Below, one piece after another: positions 36,283-43,421 of a stretch of 64,000 bases of DNA. The translations under genes and the position numbers were made by a program. Below the pieces are notes generated by a model that worked only from the letters and a program-made list of their open reading frames with translations, was not told where the DNA came from and ran no database searches. The stretch's first letter is position 1; the number at the start of each line of letters is the position of its first letter. This DNA comes from Oceanospirillaceae bacterium (GTDB taxonomy: Bacteria > Pseudomonadota > Gammaproteobacteria > Pseudomonadales > Balneatricaceae). Where the stretch lies: positions 1-64,000 of the forward strand of contig JABSRB010000013.1 in assembly GCA_013215375.1 (NCBI GenBank), read 5' to 3'.

Positions 36283-37920
36283 TCAACTTATCTTGTCTAA
36301 ATCATTTGGCATTGGACAATATGTAAAATGATGAAAATCTGCATAACAGCCATCTGCACTCATGTCTTCACAGTGCATACCCACAAAAGCGCCAGTAAAA
36401 AAGCCTTTGCCTAAGATATAATCATCCGATAACTTCCACGCGTCGAGTGATATATTAATATCGTGCCATTGATTGCCATCAAAGGAGTAACTATAGCCAT
36501 AAGTTAAGGTGGATACAGTCGTTTTCATCCAAATATTAGCCACCGTTTCAGGGATAATAATCGGTTGCTGATCTAAGTAATAACTAGCTTCACCTTTATC
36601 AACCACGGTTAATTTGATAGTGCGACAAGCTAATGCTTCATCGTAATCAATAAAACAATAACTCCAATTCAAACTATTATAATAACAAGTTAATCCCGCT
36701 GTTTGCTGATCGTTACGCGGCATAAAACTTAATTTTGTAGAGGCTTCAAAATTAAAACCTTGCCAGCGTCTAGCGACTGTCGCCTGAGTAAACAAAGAGA
36801 TTAATGAGTCTTTTCCATAGAGTCTCAATAGTGATTGTTGCGGTATCAGTTGACCAATTTCTTGATCAAAGGGGATACGTAACGTCTGCCATTGAGCATC
36901 TAAGTTTTTGCTGTCAAATTCATCAATGAAATTTTCGTTACTTGGCCAAGGGTGCAACGCCATATTGGGCGCATCAACTTGTTGCTTAGCATGCTGCCCA
37001 CCTTCTGCGTAAGGCCAATTATCTCGCCAGACAATTTTATCCAGTGCCGTCTCTCTACCCAGTGGACAGTAACCGCGATGAGATGCCGTTACCTCTTTTT
37101 CATCGACGACGATAGGTCTAGCAACAATATATGCCATATACCACTCATCGGTATGAGTATGCACAAATGATGCATGACCGGCTTTTTGCAATACATTTTT
37201 AGGCGTATATTCTGTGGTGACGATGGTTTCATCTGGGTGTAACTCATAGGGGCCCAATAACGCTTTCGAGCGAGCTACTGTCACCGTGTGTTGATATATA
37301 GTGCCACCTTCTGCTAACACTAAATAATAATAACCGGCTCGCTGATAGATATGAGCCCCTTCCGTTAACTTACGCTGCGTACCTGAAAATAATTTTTCAC
37401 GTTTCAGAGAAAGCTTATTATGTTCAGGGAAAAACTCTTGTAAAATAATGTCATTGTAAGGGTTACTATGGTGTTTTGGTCCCCATTTCCGGTACAGATA
37501 ATACTTACGGCCATCACTATCGTGAAATAACGAAGGGTCAAATCCGCCATTGCCCATCGCAATAGGTTCGCTCCACGGCCCGGTAATATCGGTGGCAGTT
37601 ATCAAATAATTGCGACCATTTTTCCACGGCGTATTAACCGCTTTAACATCGGTATATAACAACCAAAACTTTCCATCTGCATAACTTAAGCATGGGGCCC
37701 AAATCCCACCGGAATCAGGATTACCTTTCATATCGAGTAACGACACTAGATTTAATGGCCGACTCACTAATCGCCAATGAATTAAATCTCGACTATGGAA
37801 CACACGTACACCCGGGAACCATTCAAAAGTCGACGTGGCGATGTAATAATCATCGCCACAACGGCATATTGATGGATCGGGATGAAAACCCGTTAAAATA
37901 GGATTAGAAATTGTTTTCAA
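36283..37920 (-). CDS. xynB: GH43 family beta-xylosidase / alpha-arabinofuranosidase
   Basis: 545 residues, no signal peptide, so probably cytoplasmic. The five-bladed catalytic domain (1-325) has the base Asp in GFHPDPSICR, a second Asp in GGFDPSLFHD, and the acid Glu in LTEGAHIYQR. The C-terminal half is the beta-sandwich common to XynB-type GH43 enzymes (about 340-545). Known: cleaves xylo-oligosaccharides after import. It sits within the mutase operon, 104 bases after mutL, with no xylose genes nearby. This is an unusual position. Confidence 0.92.
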   Translation of the reverse strand: MKTISNPILTGFHPDPSICRCGDDYYIATSTFEWFPGVRVFHSRDLIHWRLVSRPLNLVSLLDMKGNPDSGGIWAPCLSYADGKFWLLYTDVKAVNTPWKNGRNYLITATDITGPWSEPIAMGNGGFDPSLFHDSDGRKYYLYRKWGPKHHSNPYNDIILQEFFPEHNKLSLKREKLFSGTQRKLTEGAHIYQRAGYYYLVLAEGGTIYQHTVTVARSKALLGPYELHPDETIVTTEYTPKNVLQKAGHASFVHTHTDEWYMAYIVARPIVVDEKEVTASHRGYCPLGRETALDKIVWRDNWPYAEGGQHAKQQVDAPNMALHPWPSNENFIDEFDSKNLDAQWQTLRIPFDQEIGQLIPQQSLLRLYGKDSLISLFTQATVARRWQGFNFEASTKLSFMPRNDQQTAGLTCYYNSLNWSYCFIDYDEALACRTIKLTVVDKGEASYYLDQQPIIIPETVANIWMKTTVSTLTYGYSYSFDGNQWHDINISLDAWKLSDDYILGKGFFTGAFVGMHCEDMSADGCYADFHHFTYCPMPNDLDKIS

Positions 37921-38024
37921 CTAGACCTCTATTACCTTAGATAAACGTAAGGTGCTGCCTGTAGCACATCACTGATGTGTTTTTGAACCTTTAATAATGG
38001 CTGACATTTACCCCGACAAGCCTT

Positions 38025-39227
38025 TTATTGGCTTGATTCCTCTCCTTTGGTGCCTAGCGTCCAAATATCATAATTACTGTCTAGGACAACTTTAGGGCGG
38101 TGCTCTGAGTTAAGAATCTTTTTATAGAAGAAGCTAACAATGTCCTCAATCTCAGCGGTATTAAGTACTTTGGTGATACCACCGGTAAGTACAAAGGAAT
38201 TAATGGTGAGAAATTTAAGATTAATATAATCTTTTCGATAGTGTGAAATTTTGCAAAGTACTAAGAAAATGGCTAGCTGCATTAATATCTTCGTCGCTTT
38301 TTCACCTTGCTCGTTAAAGATGTTCTCCGTCACTTTTAAGTGCATCAGTAACTCGTAAACAAATTCATTATTTTTAGCAGTAAAAATAAGGGATTGCTTA
38401 GATTTGTACACCCCTAATTTTTTAAATACTAAACGATCAAATTCGTTTTTGGTGACGATATTTTCATCCACTAAATCTTTGGAGTAGTGGATATCCGTGG
38501 TTGCGCCGCCAATATCTAACAATATGAACGGGTTAACCACAGAGTAGCGCGCATCAATCATTGGCAGCGCCCTATTCACAATATAGGGAGTTGGGTAGAT
38601 TTGATTGGCCGTAATATCATAAAGGTGCTTGATATCTTCTTTGCCTTCAATATCTTGCTGATACAAATTGGTTAAGTACTGTTTAAGATGATCTTCGACA
38701 ATATGCAGCTTGTGATCAATGATATTCGGCAAGACCACTACCTTTTCGATTTTCGCCTTTATAACAGGCGCATCTTGCTCGCTACCTACAAACACAATGT
38801 TGGAGTATTCTAGTTTGTCTAAATAGTCATACAAGCTTTGGCTAAAGGTGCCAACACAAGCATCAATGGTGCCCACGATAATCACTACATCGATTAAATC
38901 ACTGGGGACACTGTAATCCTCTATATTTTGATAGAGAATCGTATCGATGATGTTGATACCAGAGTTAAAGGCAATATTGGTGGCATATTTCAATGAATAA
39001 GTGTTGGTTACACCGATGATTAAAGTATTTAACCCCCCATTGGCTGAGGAGCAAATGTGCACATCTTCTTTGGCATAGCTGTTGATGGTACTGCCACAGT
39101 GATGCAGCAAATCATCTAAAATATCTTTATTAAAGTCCCTGAAATGCTGCTCTATGTGATCTTTGGTGCTGAGCTTAAAATAAGTGCTGCCAATATCAAT
39201 TAATAGTTTATCTGCATTTTCACTCAT
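38025..39227 (-). CDS. mutL: glutamate mutase accessory protein MutL (ASKHA ATPase)
   Basis: 400-residue GlmL/MutL-family protein. It has the ASKHA phosphate motifs LLIDIGSTYFKLS at the N-terminus and FILLDIGGATTDIHYSKD at about 225-245, and VLTGGITKVL near the C-terminus. Not the DNA-repair MutL. Known: encoded between or beside the glutamate mutase subunits; thought to help reactivate the B12 enzyme, though this is not fully proven. Its ATG overlaps the stop of the short duplicated-tail peptide (ATGA). Confidence 0.92.
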   Translation of the reverse strand: MSENADKLLIDIGSTYFKLSTKDHIEQHFRDFNKDILDDLLHHCGSTINSYAKEDVHICSSANGGLNTLIIGVTNTYSLKYATNIAFNSGINIIDTILYQNIEDYSVPSDLIDVVIIVGTIDACVGTFSQSLYDYLDKLEYSNIVFVGSEQDAPVIKAKIEKVVVLPNIIDHKLHIVEDHLKQYLTNLYQQDIEGKEDIKHLYDITANQIYPTPYIVNRALPMIDARYSVVNPFILLDIGGATTDIHYSKDLVDENIVTKNEFDRLVFKKLGVYKSKQSLIFTAKNNEFVYELLMHLKVTENIFNEQGEKATKILMQLAIFLVLCKISHYRKDYINLKFLTINSFVLTGGITKVLNTAEIEDIVSFFYKKILNSEHRPKVVLDSNYDIWTLGTKGEESSQ

Positions 39228-39520
39228 TGCATGATCCCTATATCGTGAACGATGCTGGTGTTAACTATAGTTAAATCACACTGCGCTTTTTCAAAGAAAT
39301 AACCGCGCTCTGGAATAGATACATTGCAGCAATTGACAATTCTAATGTTCTTCTTGGCATCTTGGCTCATTGCATTATCCCTATATCGTGAATGATATCG
39401 TTAACGATACTGGTAGTATCTTTAGTTAAATCACATTGCGCTTTTTCATAGGCGTAGCAACGATCTGGAATAGGCACATTGCCGCGTTTGATGATTCTAA
39501 TGTTCTTCTTGGCATCACGG
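39222..39520 (-). repeat. imperfect tandem duplication of the mutE 3' end
   Basis: Segment 39222-39364 aligns to 39365-39520, with shared blocks such as CCCTATATCGTGAA, AAATCACA-TGCGCTTTTTCA and TTCTAATGTTCTTCTTGGC. Each copy ends in a stop/start ATGA junction, so the duplicated unit included both the end of mutE and the beginning of the following gene. Divergence shows it is not recent. Confidence 0.85.
39224..39370 (-). CDS. 48-residue peptide duplicated from the MutE C-terminus
   Basis: An uninterrupted 48-codon frame fills the space between mutE and mutL. It begins at an ATG overlapping the mutE stop and ends at a TGA overlapping the mutL start (4 bases each). From residue 4 it copies the last 50 residues of MutE: DAKKNIRI, VSIPERGYFFEKAQCDLT and VHDIGIMQ match MutE DAKKNIRI, VPIPDRCYAYEKAQCDLT and IHDIGIMQ. 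Four residues are deleted and several replaced, yet the frame is kept. It is either a decaying duplication held in frame for coupling or a small accessory peptide. Expression is inferred. Confidence 0.6.
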   Translation of the reverse strand: MSQDAKKNIRIVNCCNVSIPERGYFFEKAQCDLTIVNTSIVHDIGIMQ

Positions 39521-40737
39521 ATGGTGATCATCTCGTTGTGATTAATAATATGCGGTGAGAAAGGCACATCGATAATACCGTTTTTGATGCAATTGAATAC
39601 TTTGCGCCACAAAGTGTCGGCAGAGTCATTAAAGACTGCTTCCATAATAGCCTTCACTTCTAAGGTAAGAATTTCTTCCTCCTCCTCATCGACCACATTT
39701 GGCAGGCCATTGAGAATGCGCAAAGTATACTGGGTGTTAGCCACTGTTTTAGCATTCGCTTCTTTGGTGGGGATACCCACAGCCTCTTCACGAGTCTTAG
39801 TGATAATTTTGTCAGCGCCGACCATCGCAGCGATTACGGTCGATATATTAATCAACTGTTCTGCATAATCTCTGTTGGTGGGAAAAGCCCCCATCCACTG
39901 GTGATAAACCAGATTAATCGCTGCATCGCCACAATCTATTTGCTCAGCGTAGTACTTCGCCATTTTTTTGAGTACTGCACCTGTCACAATATCTTGATTC
40001 ATTGAACCGTTCTGGGCAAAGGACACAGAGAACGATTTAACGCCCTCCTCCAGTGACAGCAGCATTTCTAATAGCTGAATGATAATAGTGATACAAGGCG
40101 GTACTAAAGTGGCTGTTAGCGGGCCGAACGATTCGCGGTTGATAGGTTCATTCAACTGCGAGTAATTGGCACAGACACGCTCCACATACTTCCAGTATAA
40201 AAAGGCTTTATCCAGTGGAAAGTTTTTAGAATAAGGCAGCAAATAAGTAATTGGCCCCCCTTCTATCTCAAAGATGCCCGAGGCAATGGCCGTTTCGATC
40301 AACAATCTTGCATCGGGGGTGCCGTGGCGCAAACTCACTGGTTTGTTAAAATGAGTAATCATTTTACGTGTGGTGCGGTAACCGTGGTTGACCAGCGGAT
40401 AACCGTTGAGCATGTCGACATCGTTCTCTTCGCTCAAACGCAACATTTTACTGGAGGTGGCATAGTCATTAAGCCGAGTATTAGAATCAATGGTCAGCGG
40501 TAATACATCAACGTTGGCATCGACAAAAAACTCATACAGCGCAAACTGCTTTTTGTAAGTGGGAAAACCGCCGCGCGGCTGGACCAACATTTTGTCTTTC
40601 GCTTTGTTTTTAAAGTGATGTGATATGAACAGATCTTTGCTGGCATTTTTAACAAATTCACTGACTTCGGCAAAATCGAAGGTATCTACATATTCATTAT
40701 TGAGAATTATTTCTCTCTCTTCTTGCAGCAAACTCAT
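39367..40737 (-). CDS. mutE: methylaspartate (glutamate) mutase, E subunit
   Basis: 456-residue catalytic TIM-barrel subunit of glutamate mutase. Visible: QPRGGFPTYKKQFALYEF near residue 50, PLVNHGYRTTRK, PVSLRHGTPDARLL, EGGPITYLLPYSK, FGPLTATLVPPC and QWMGAFPTNR. Known reaction: L-glutamate to L-threo-3-methylaspartate, with adenosylcobalamin held between E and S subunits. The start overlaps the mutS stop (TAATG). A short peptide and mutL follow with 4-base overlaps. Confidence 0.95.
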   Translation of the reverse strand: MSLLQEEREIILNNEYVDTFDFAEVSEFVKNASKDLFISHHFKNKAKDKMLVQPRGGFPTYKKQFALYEFFVDANVDVLPLTIDSNTRLNDYATSSKMLRLSEENDVDMLNGYPLVNHGYRTTRKMITHFNKPVSLRHGTPDARLLIETAIASGIFEIEGGPITYLLPYSKNFPLDKAFLYWKYVERVCANYSQLNEPINRESFGPLTATLVPPCITIIIQLLEMLLSLEEGVKSFSVSFAQNGSMNQDIVTGAVLKKMAKYYAEQIDCGDAAINLVYHQWMGAFPTNRDYAEQLINISTVIAAMVGADKIITKTREEAVGIPTKEANAKTVANTQYTLRILNGLPNVVDEEEEEILTLEVKAIMEAVFNDSADTLWRKVFNCIKNGIIDVPFSPHIINHNEMITIRDAKKNIRIIKRGNVPIPDRCYAYEKAQCDLTKDTTSIVNDIIHDIGIMQ

Positions 40738-41147
40738 TAGCTATTTCTCTTTTCTATAAATGCTTCTAGGGTGTCTAAACCCGTATTTAGATCAATTTGA
40801 TGACACACCAAATCAAAACCATACTTTTTATATCGAGGTACAATGTCTTCTGCATTGCCACTACCTACGACTAAATTCCCACCGATCATCATAATGAGAT
40901 CATCTAAGTGTTTGTATTTTGCCTTGAGGCCTTTAACTTCTCGACCCCAACCTTCTGCTTCACCATTTAAGGAGGATATCAGCAGGACATCAGCACCGGT
41001 TTCAACACAAGCATCAAAAAATTCTTCTAAATACGTGTTAACGCCTAAGTTAAAAACTTCAAAACCTCTCGCTCTCAGCGAAAGATCAATCAGTCTATTA
41101 GCAACAACATGGATATCATTACCAACAACTCCAGTGACTACCTTCAT
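40737..41147 (-). CDS. mutS: methylaspartate (glutamate) mutase, B12-binding S subunit
   Basis: 136-residue cobalamin-binding protein; not the mismatch-repair MutS. The B12 base-off motif reads D11-I-H13-V-V-A16, with the lower-ligand His present but Ala where DxHxxG has Gly. It continues with LLISSLNGEAEGWG and MIGGNLVVGS, which hold the nucleotide tail in the family. First gene of the leftward operon. No cobalamin riboswitch fits in the 108-base upstream gap shared with the divergent RraA-like gene. Confidence 0.93.
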   Translation of the reverse strand: MKVVTGVVGNDIHVVANRLIDLSLRARGFEVFNLGVNTYLEEFFDACVETGADVLLISSLNGEAEGWGREVKGLKAKYKHLDDLIMMIGGNLVVGSGNAEDIVPRYKKYGFDLVCHQIDLNTGLDTLEAFIEKRNS

Positions 41148-41255
41148 AATTTCATCGTGCCTAATTTTTAAAAAAGCAATAATAGCAAAAGTTTATGCAA
41201 AAAACGGCACTTGAATGGTAAAATTATCTAACAAAAGCATATATGGGAATTTTTA

Positions 41256-41735
41256 ATGTCAATTTTTACTGCAGACCTGTGTGACGAGCACAGTGACAAG
41301 ATTTTAGTATTGGGACCAGGCTATCAAAATTACGGATCAAAACAGCGCTGTGAAGGTACGGTTGTTACCCTTAAGTTGGACAAAAACAACGCAGATTTAG
41401 TGGCGATGCTTCGTGATGAAGACGGTACTGGTAAGATATTGGTGGTAGATGTCGATCGTGAATATTATGCAGTGGTGGGTGAAAATTTGATGAAATTTGC
41501 ACACAATAATAACTATGCAGGCATTCTGGTTAACGGCTATATCCGCGATACCCATCAGATCAAAGATATCCCTGTGGCACTCTACGCTTTGGGTACTTGT
41601 CCGCGCAAGGCGATACCTGTGACAAAAGGTCAGCGTGATATCACCTTAAATTTTGGTGGTATTGAATTCACCCCTGGCGACTATCTGTACGCTGATACTG
41701 ATGGGATCATTGTCACTGCCTCACAGATTATATAA
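41256..41735 (+). CDS. RraA/HMG-aldolase family protein, possible oxo-acid decarboxylase
   Basis: 159 residues of the RraA fold: PGYQNYGSKQRCEGTVVT, GENLMKFAHNNNYAGILV, NGYIRD and NFGGIEFTPGDYLYADTDGIIV. The Arg-Asp in GYIRD matches the metal/substrate site of 4-hydroxy-4-methyl-2-oxoglutarate aldolases, which also decarboxylate oxaloacetate. E. coli RraA, an RNase E inhibitor, shares the fold. Its position, divergent from glutamate mutase and convergent with a dicarboxylate aminotransferase, favours a metabolic role, for example decarboxylating 3-methyloxaloacetate; this is inference. Confidence 0.82.
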   Translation: MSIFTADLCDEHSDKILVLGPGYQNYGSKQRCEGTVVTLKLDKNNADLVAMLRDEDGTGKILVVDVDREYYAVVGENLMKFAHNNNYAGILVNGYIRDTHQIKDIPVALYALGTCPRKAIPVTKGQRDITLNFGGIEFTPGDYLYADTDGIIVTASQII

Positions 41736-41743
41736 AGAAGCCC

Positions 41744-41807
41744 GTTCGTCCTGAACATTAGCGCTCCTTGGCATCCCTGCCATCGCGCTATACCGTTCGT
41801 CCTGAAC
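41744..41807 (+). repeat. bipartite hairpin repeat, copy 4
   Basis: AGCGC (41760-41764) and TGGCA (41769-41773) pair with TGCCA (41778-41782) and GCGCT (41785-41789). A second hairpin, GTTCG-TCC-TGAAC, occurs on both sides (41744-41756 and 41795-41807). Compared with copy 3, the stem base pair A-T has become G-C with its partner changed too. It runs directly into the terminator. Confidence 0.85.
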
Positions 41808-41809
41808 AT

Positions 41810-41846
41810 AAAAAGGCGCCGCTAATTTTATTAGAGGCGCCTTTTT
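41810..41846 (+). terminator. Rho-independent terminator after the RraA-like gene
   Basis: GGCGCC-G-CTAAT paired with ATTAG-A-GGCGCC, flanked by A-run and five T. Strong, likely bidirectional between convergent genes. Confidence 0.9.
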
Positions 41847-41906
41847 ATTGGTGCTTTAACGTACGTTTAAAGGTCTATTAAACCCTTGGTGATTAATTCA
41901 ATGCTA

Positions 41907-43094
41907 TTACAGTACTTTAGCGATCGATTTGGTTAGGTAATCCACATTATCTGTTGATATAGCCGCCAAACTAATACGGCTAGAACCCACTACATAAATA
42001 CCAAACTCTGATTGTAAACGGTCAATCTGGGCTGCATCTATGCCTAAGAAAGAAAACATACCATTTTGCTTAGCAATGAAACTAAAGTCGCGACTAACCC
42101 CATTTTCTATAAGTTTATCGACTAACAGATGACGCATATCACCAATGCGATCACGCATTTCTTTTAATTCAATATGCCATTGGGCAGTTAACTCAGCAGA
42201 GTCCAAAATCGTTTCAACAATAGCGGCACCATGTGCCGGTGGCATTGAATAATTGACCCGCACTACCGTTACCATGACAGCACCGATAATATCGGCAGCA
42301 CTCACGCTTTTACCAATAATAGAACAGGCACCAATGCGCTCGCGATACAAACCAAAGTTCTTAGAGCAAGAGCTGCAAATAATCATTTGCTCAACCGTCT
42401 CAGCCATCAGGCGTACACCAAAGGCGTCAGCTTCTAGGCCTTCACCAAATCCTTGGTAGGCTATGTCTATCACGGGCATAAAGCCAATTTCTTTACTGAG
42501 CTGCGCAACTTCTTGCCACTGCTGGGGATTTAGATCCATACCACTGGGATTGTGACAGCAAGCATGAAAAAGTACCGCGTCATCTTTAGGAATTAATTTA
42601 AGCGCTGCAATCATGCCATCAAAATCTAAACACTTATTCTCATAATCATAATAAGGATAAGTTTTAACATTCAGTCCTGCGGCTTTGAAAATGCCTTGGT
42701 GGTTGGCCCACGTAGGGTTGCTCACCCAAATGGTGGCGCCAGGCTTAGTTTTATTGATCAACTCGCCCGCAATGCGTAAAGCACCAGTACCGCCTGGTGT
42801 TGATACAGTACGGATTCTATTTTCTAACAGTACCTTGTGATCGCCTAAAATAAGTGCGGCTATTTTGTCATTAAATAAAGCAGAGCCTTTTGAGCCCAAA
42901 TACGCTTTACTGACCTCTTGATCAACACGAAATTGCTCAGCAATTTTCACACAATCTAACACTGGGGTTTTGCCCGTATTGTCTTTATAAATACCGGCGC
43001 CTAAATCAATTTTATCAGGGTTATTATCAGCGCTGAATTTTACTGATAGACCTAAAATCGGATCAGCAGGTGGATGCTGTAACTGTGAAAACAT
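41907..43094 (-). CDS. aspartate/aromatic aminotransferase (class I)
   Basis: 395-residue fold type I PLP enzyme of the AspC/TyrB group. PLP lysine in SCSKNFGLYRERIG. Both substrate-carboxylate arginines are visible: VVRVNYSMPPAHG (AspAT Arg292 equivalent) and GSSRISLAAIS (Arg386 equivalent), so dicarboxylic amino acids are expected substrates. The start at 43094 is chosen by the usual N-terminus (MFSQLQHPPADPILGL). Convergent with the RraA-like gene. 3-methylaspartate is a plausible substrate; this is inferred from context. Confidence 0.92.
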   Translation of the reverse strand: MFSQLQHPPADPILGLSVKFSADNNPDKIDLGAGIYKDNTGKTPVLDCVKIAEQFRVDQEVSKAYLGSKGSALFNDKIAALILGDHKVLLENRIRTVSTPGGTGALRIAGELINKTKPGATIWVSNPTWANHQGIFKAAGLNVKTYPYYDYENKCLDFDGMIAALKLIPKDDAVLFHACCHNPSGMDLNPQQWQEVAQLSKEIGFMPVIDIAYQGFGEGLEADAFGVRLMAETVEQMIICSSCSKNFGLYRERIGACSIIGKSVSAADIIGAVMVTVVRVNYSMPPAHGAAIVETILDSAELTAQWHIELKEMRDRIGDMRHLLVDKLIENGVSRDFSFIAKQNGMFSFLGIDAAQIDRLQSEFGIYVVGSSRISLAAISTDNVDYLTKSIAKVL

Positions 43095-43349
43095 AAGTAA
43101 AGATACCTTTATATTATTATGGCGATACGTCAATCTAAGCTATGTTATTCTTTAACGCATTAGCCGTACAGTATAAAAGTAGTATCAATATGAATAATGC
43201 CTACGCATATTGGTCTTCTTCTTCACTTATACCCTCTCGCTTAGCGGTTAATTCTCATGATTCTAGGCTGCTAAAAATGTGTAAAATTAAGTTTCAAAAG
43301 CATCTGGTGCTCATCTAAACCCGTAAGCAGCAATAACCGAATCCACATC

Positions 43350-43397
43350 AGCCCTCTTTGGCGTCCATGCCACCGGGCTATACCGTACATCCTGTAC
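43350..43397 (+). repeat. bipartite hairpin repeat, copy 5
   Basis: AGCCC (43350-43354) pairs with GGGCT (43375-43379), inner TGGCG/TGCCA, then second hairpin GTACA-TCC-TGTAC (43385-43397). Relative to other copies both stems carry matched changes on both sides. It lies past the end of the leftward enolase-family gene, in a 327-base gap that otherwise shows nothing. Confidence 0.8.
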
Positions 43398-43421
43398 ATA
43401 ATTTCACGGTTACTATTCTGT

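Noticed and set aside
38025-41147. Mismatch-repair mutS/mutL genes suggested by symbols
   Set aside because: Protein lengths and motifs (B12-binding, ASKHA) show these are glutamate mutase genes that share symbols by coincidence.
40737-41147. Loss of the DxHxxG glycine in MutS as a sign of inactivity
   Set aside because: Gly to Ala is mild, the ligand His and Asp are present, and the change may be usual in this subgroup; not counted as a defect.
41148-41255. Cobalamin riboswitch upstream of the B12-dependent mutase
   Set aside because: The divergent gap is only 108 bases and shows no B12-box or expected stems.
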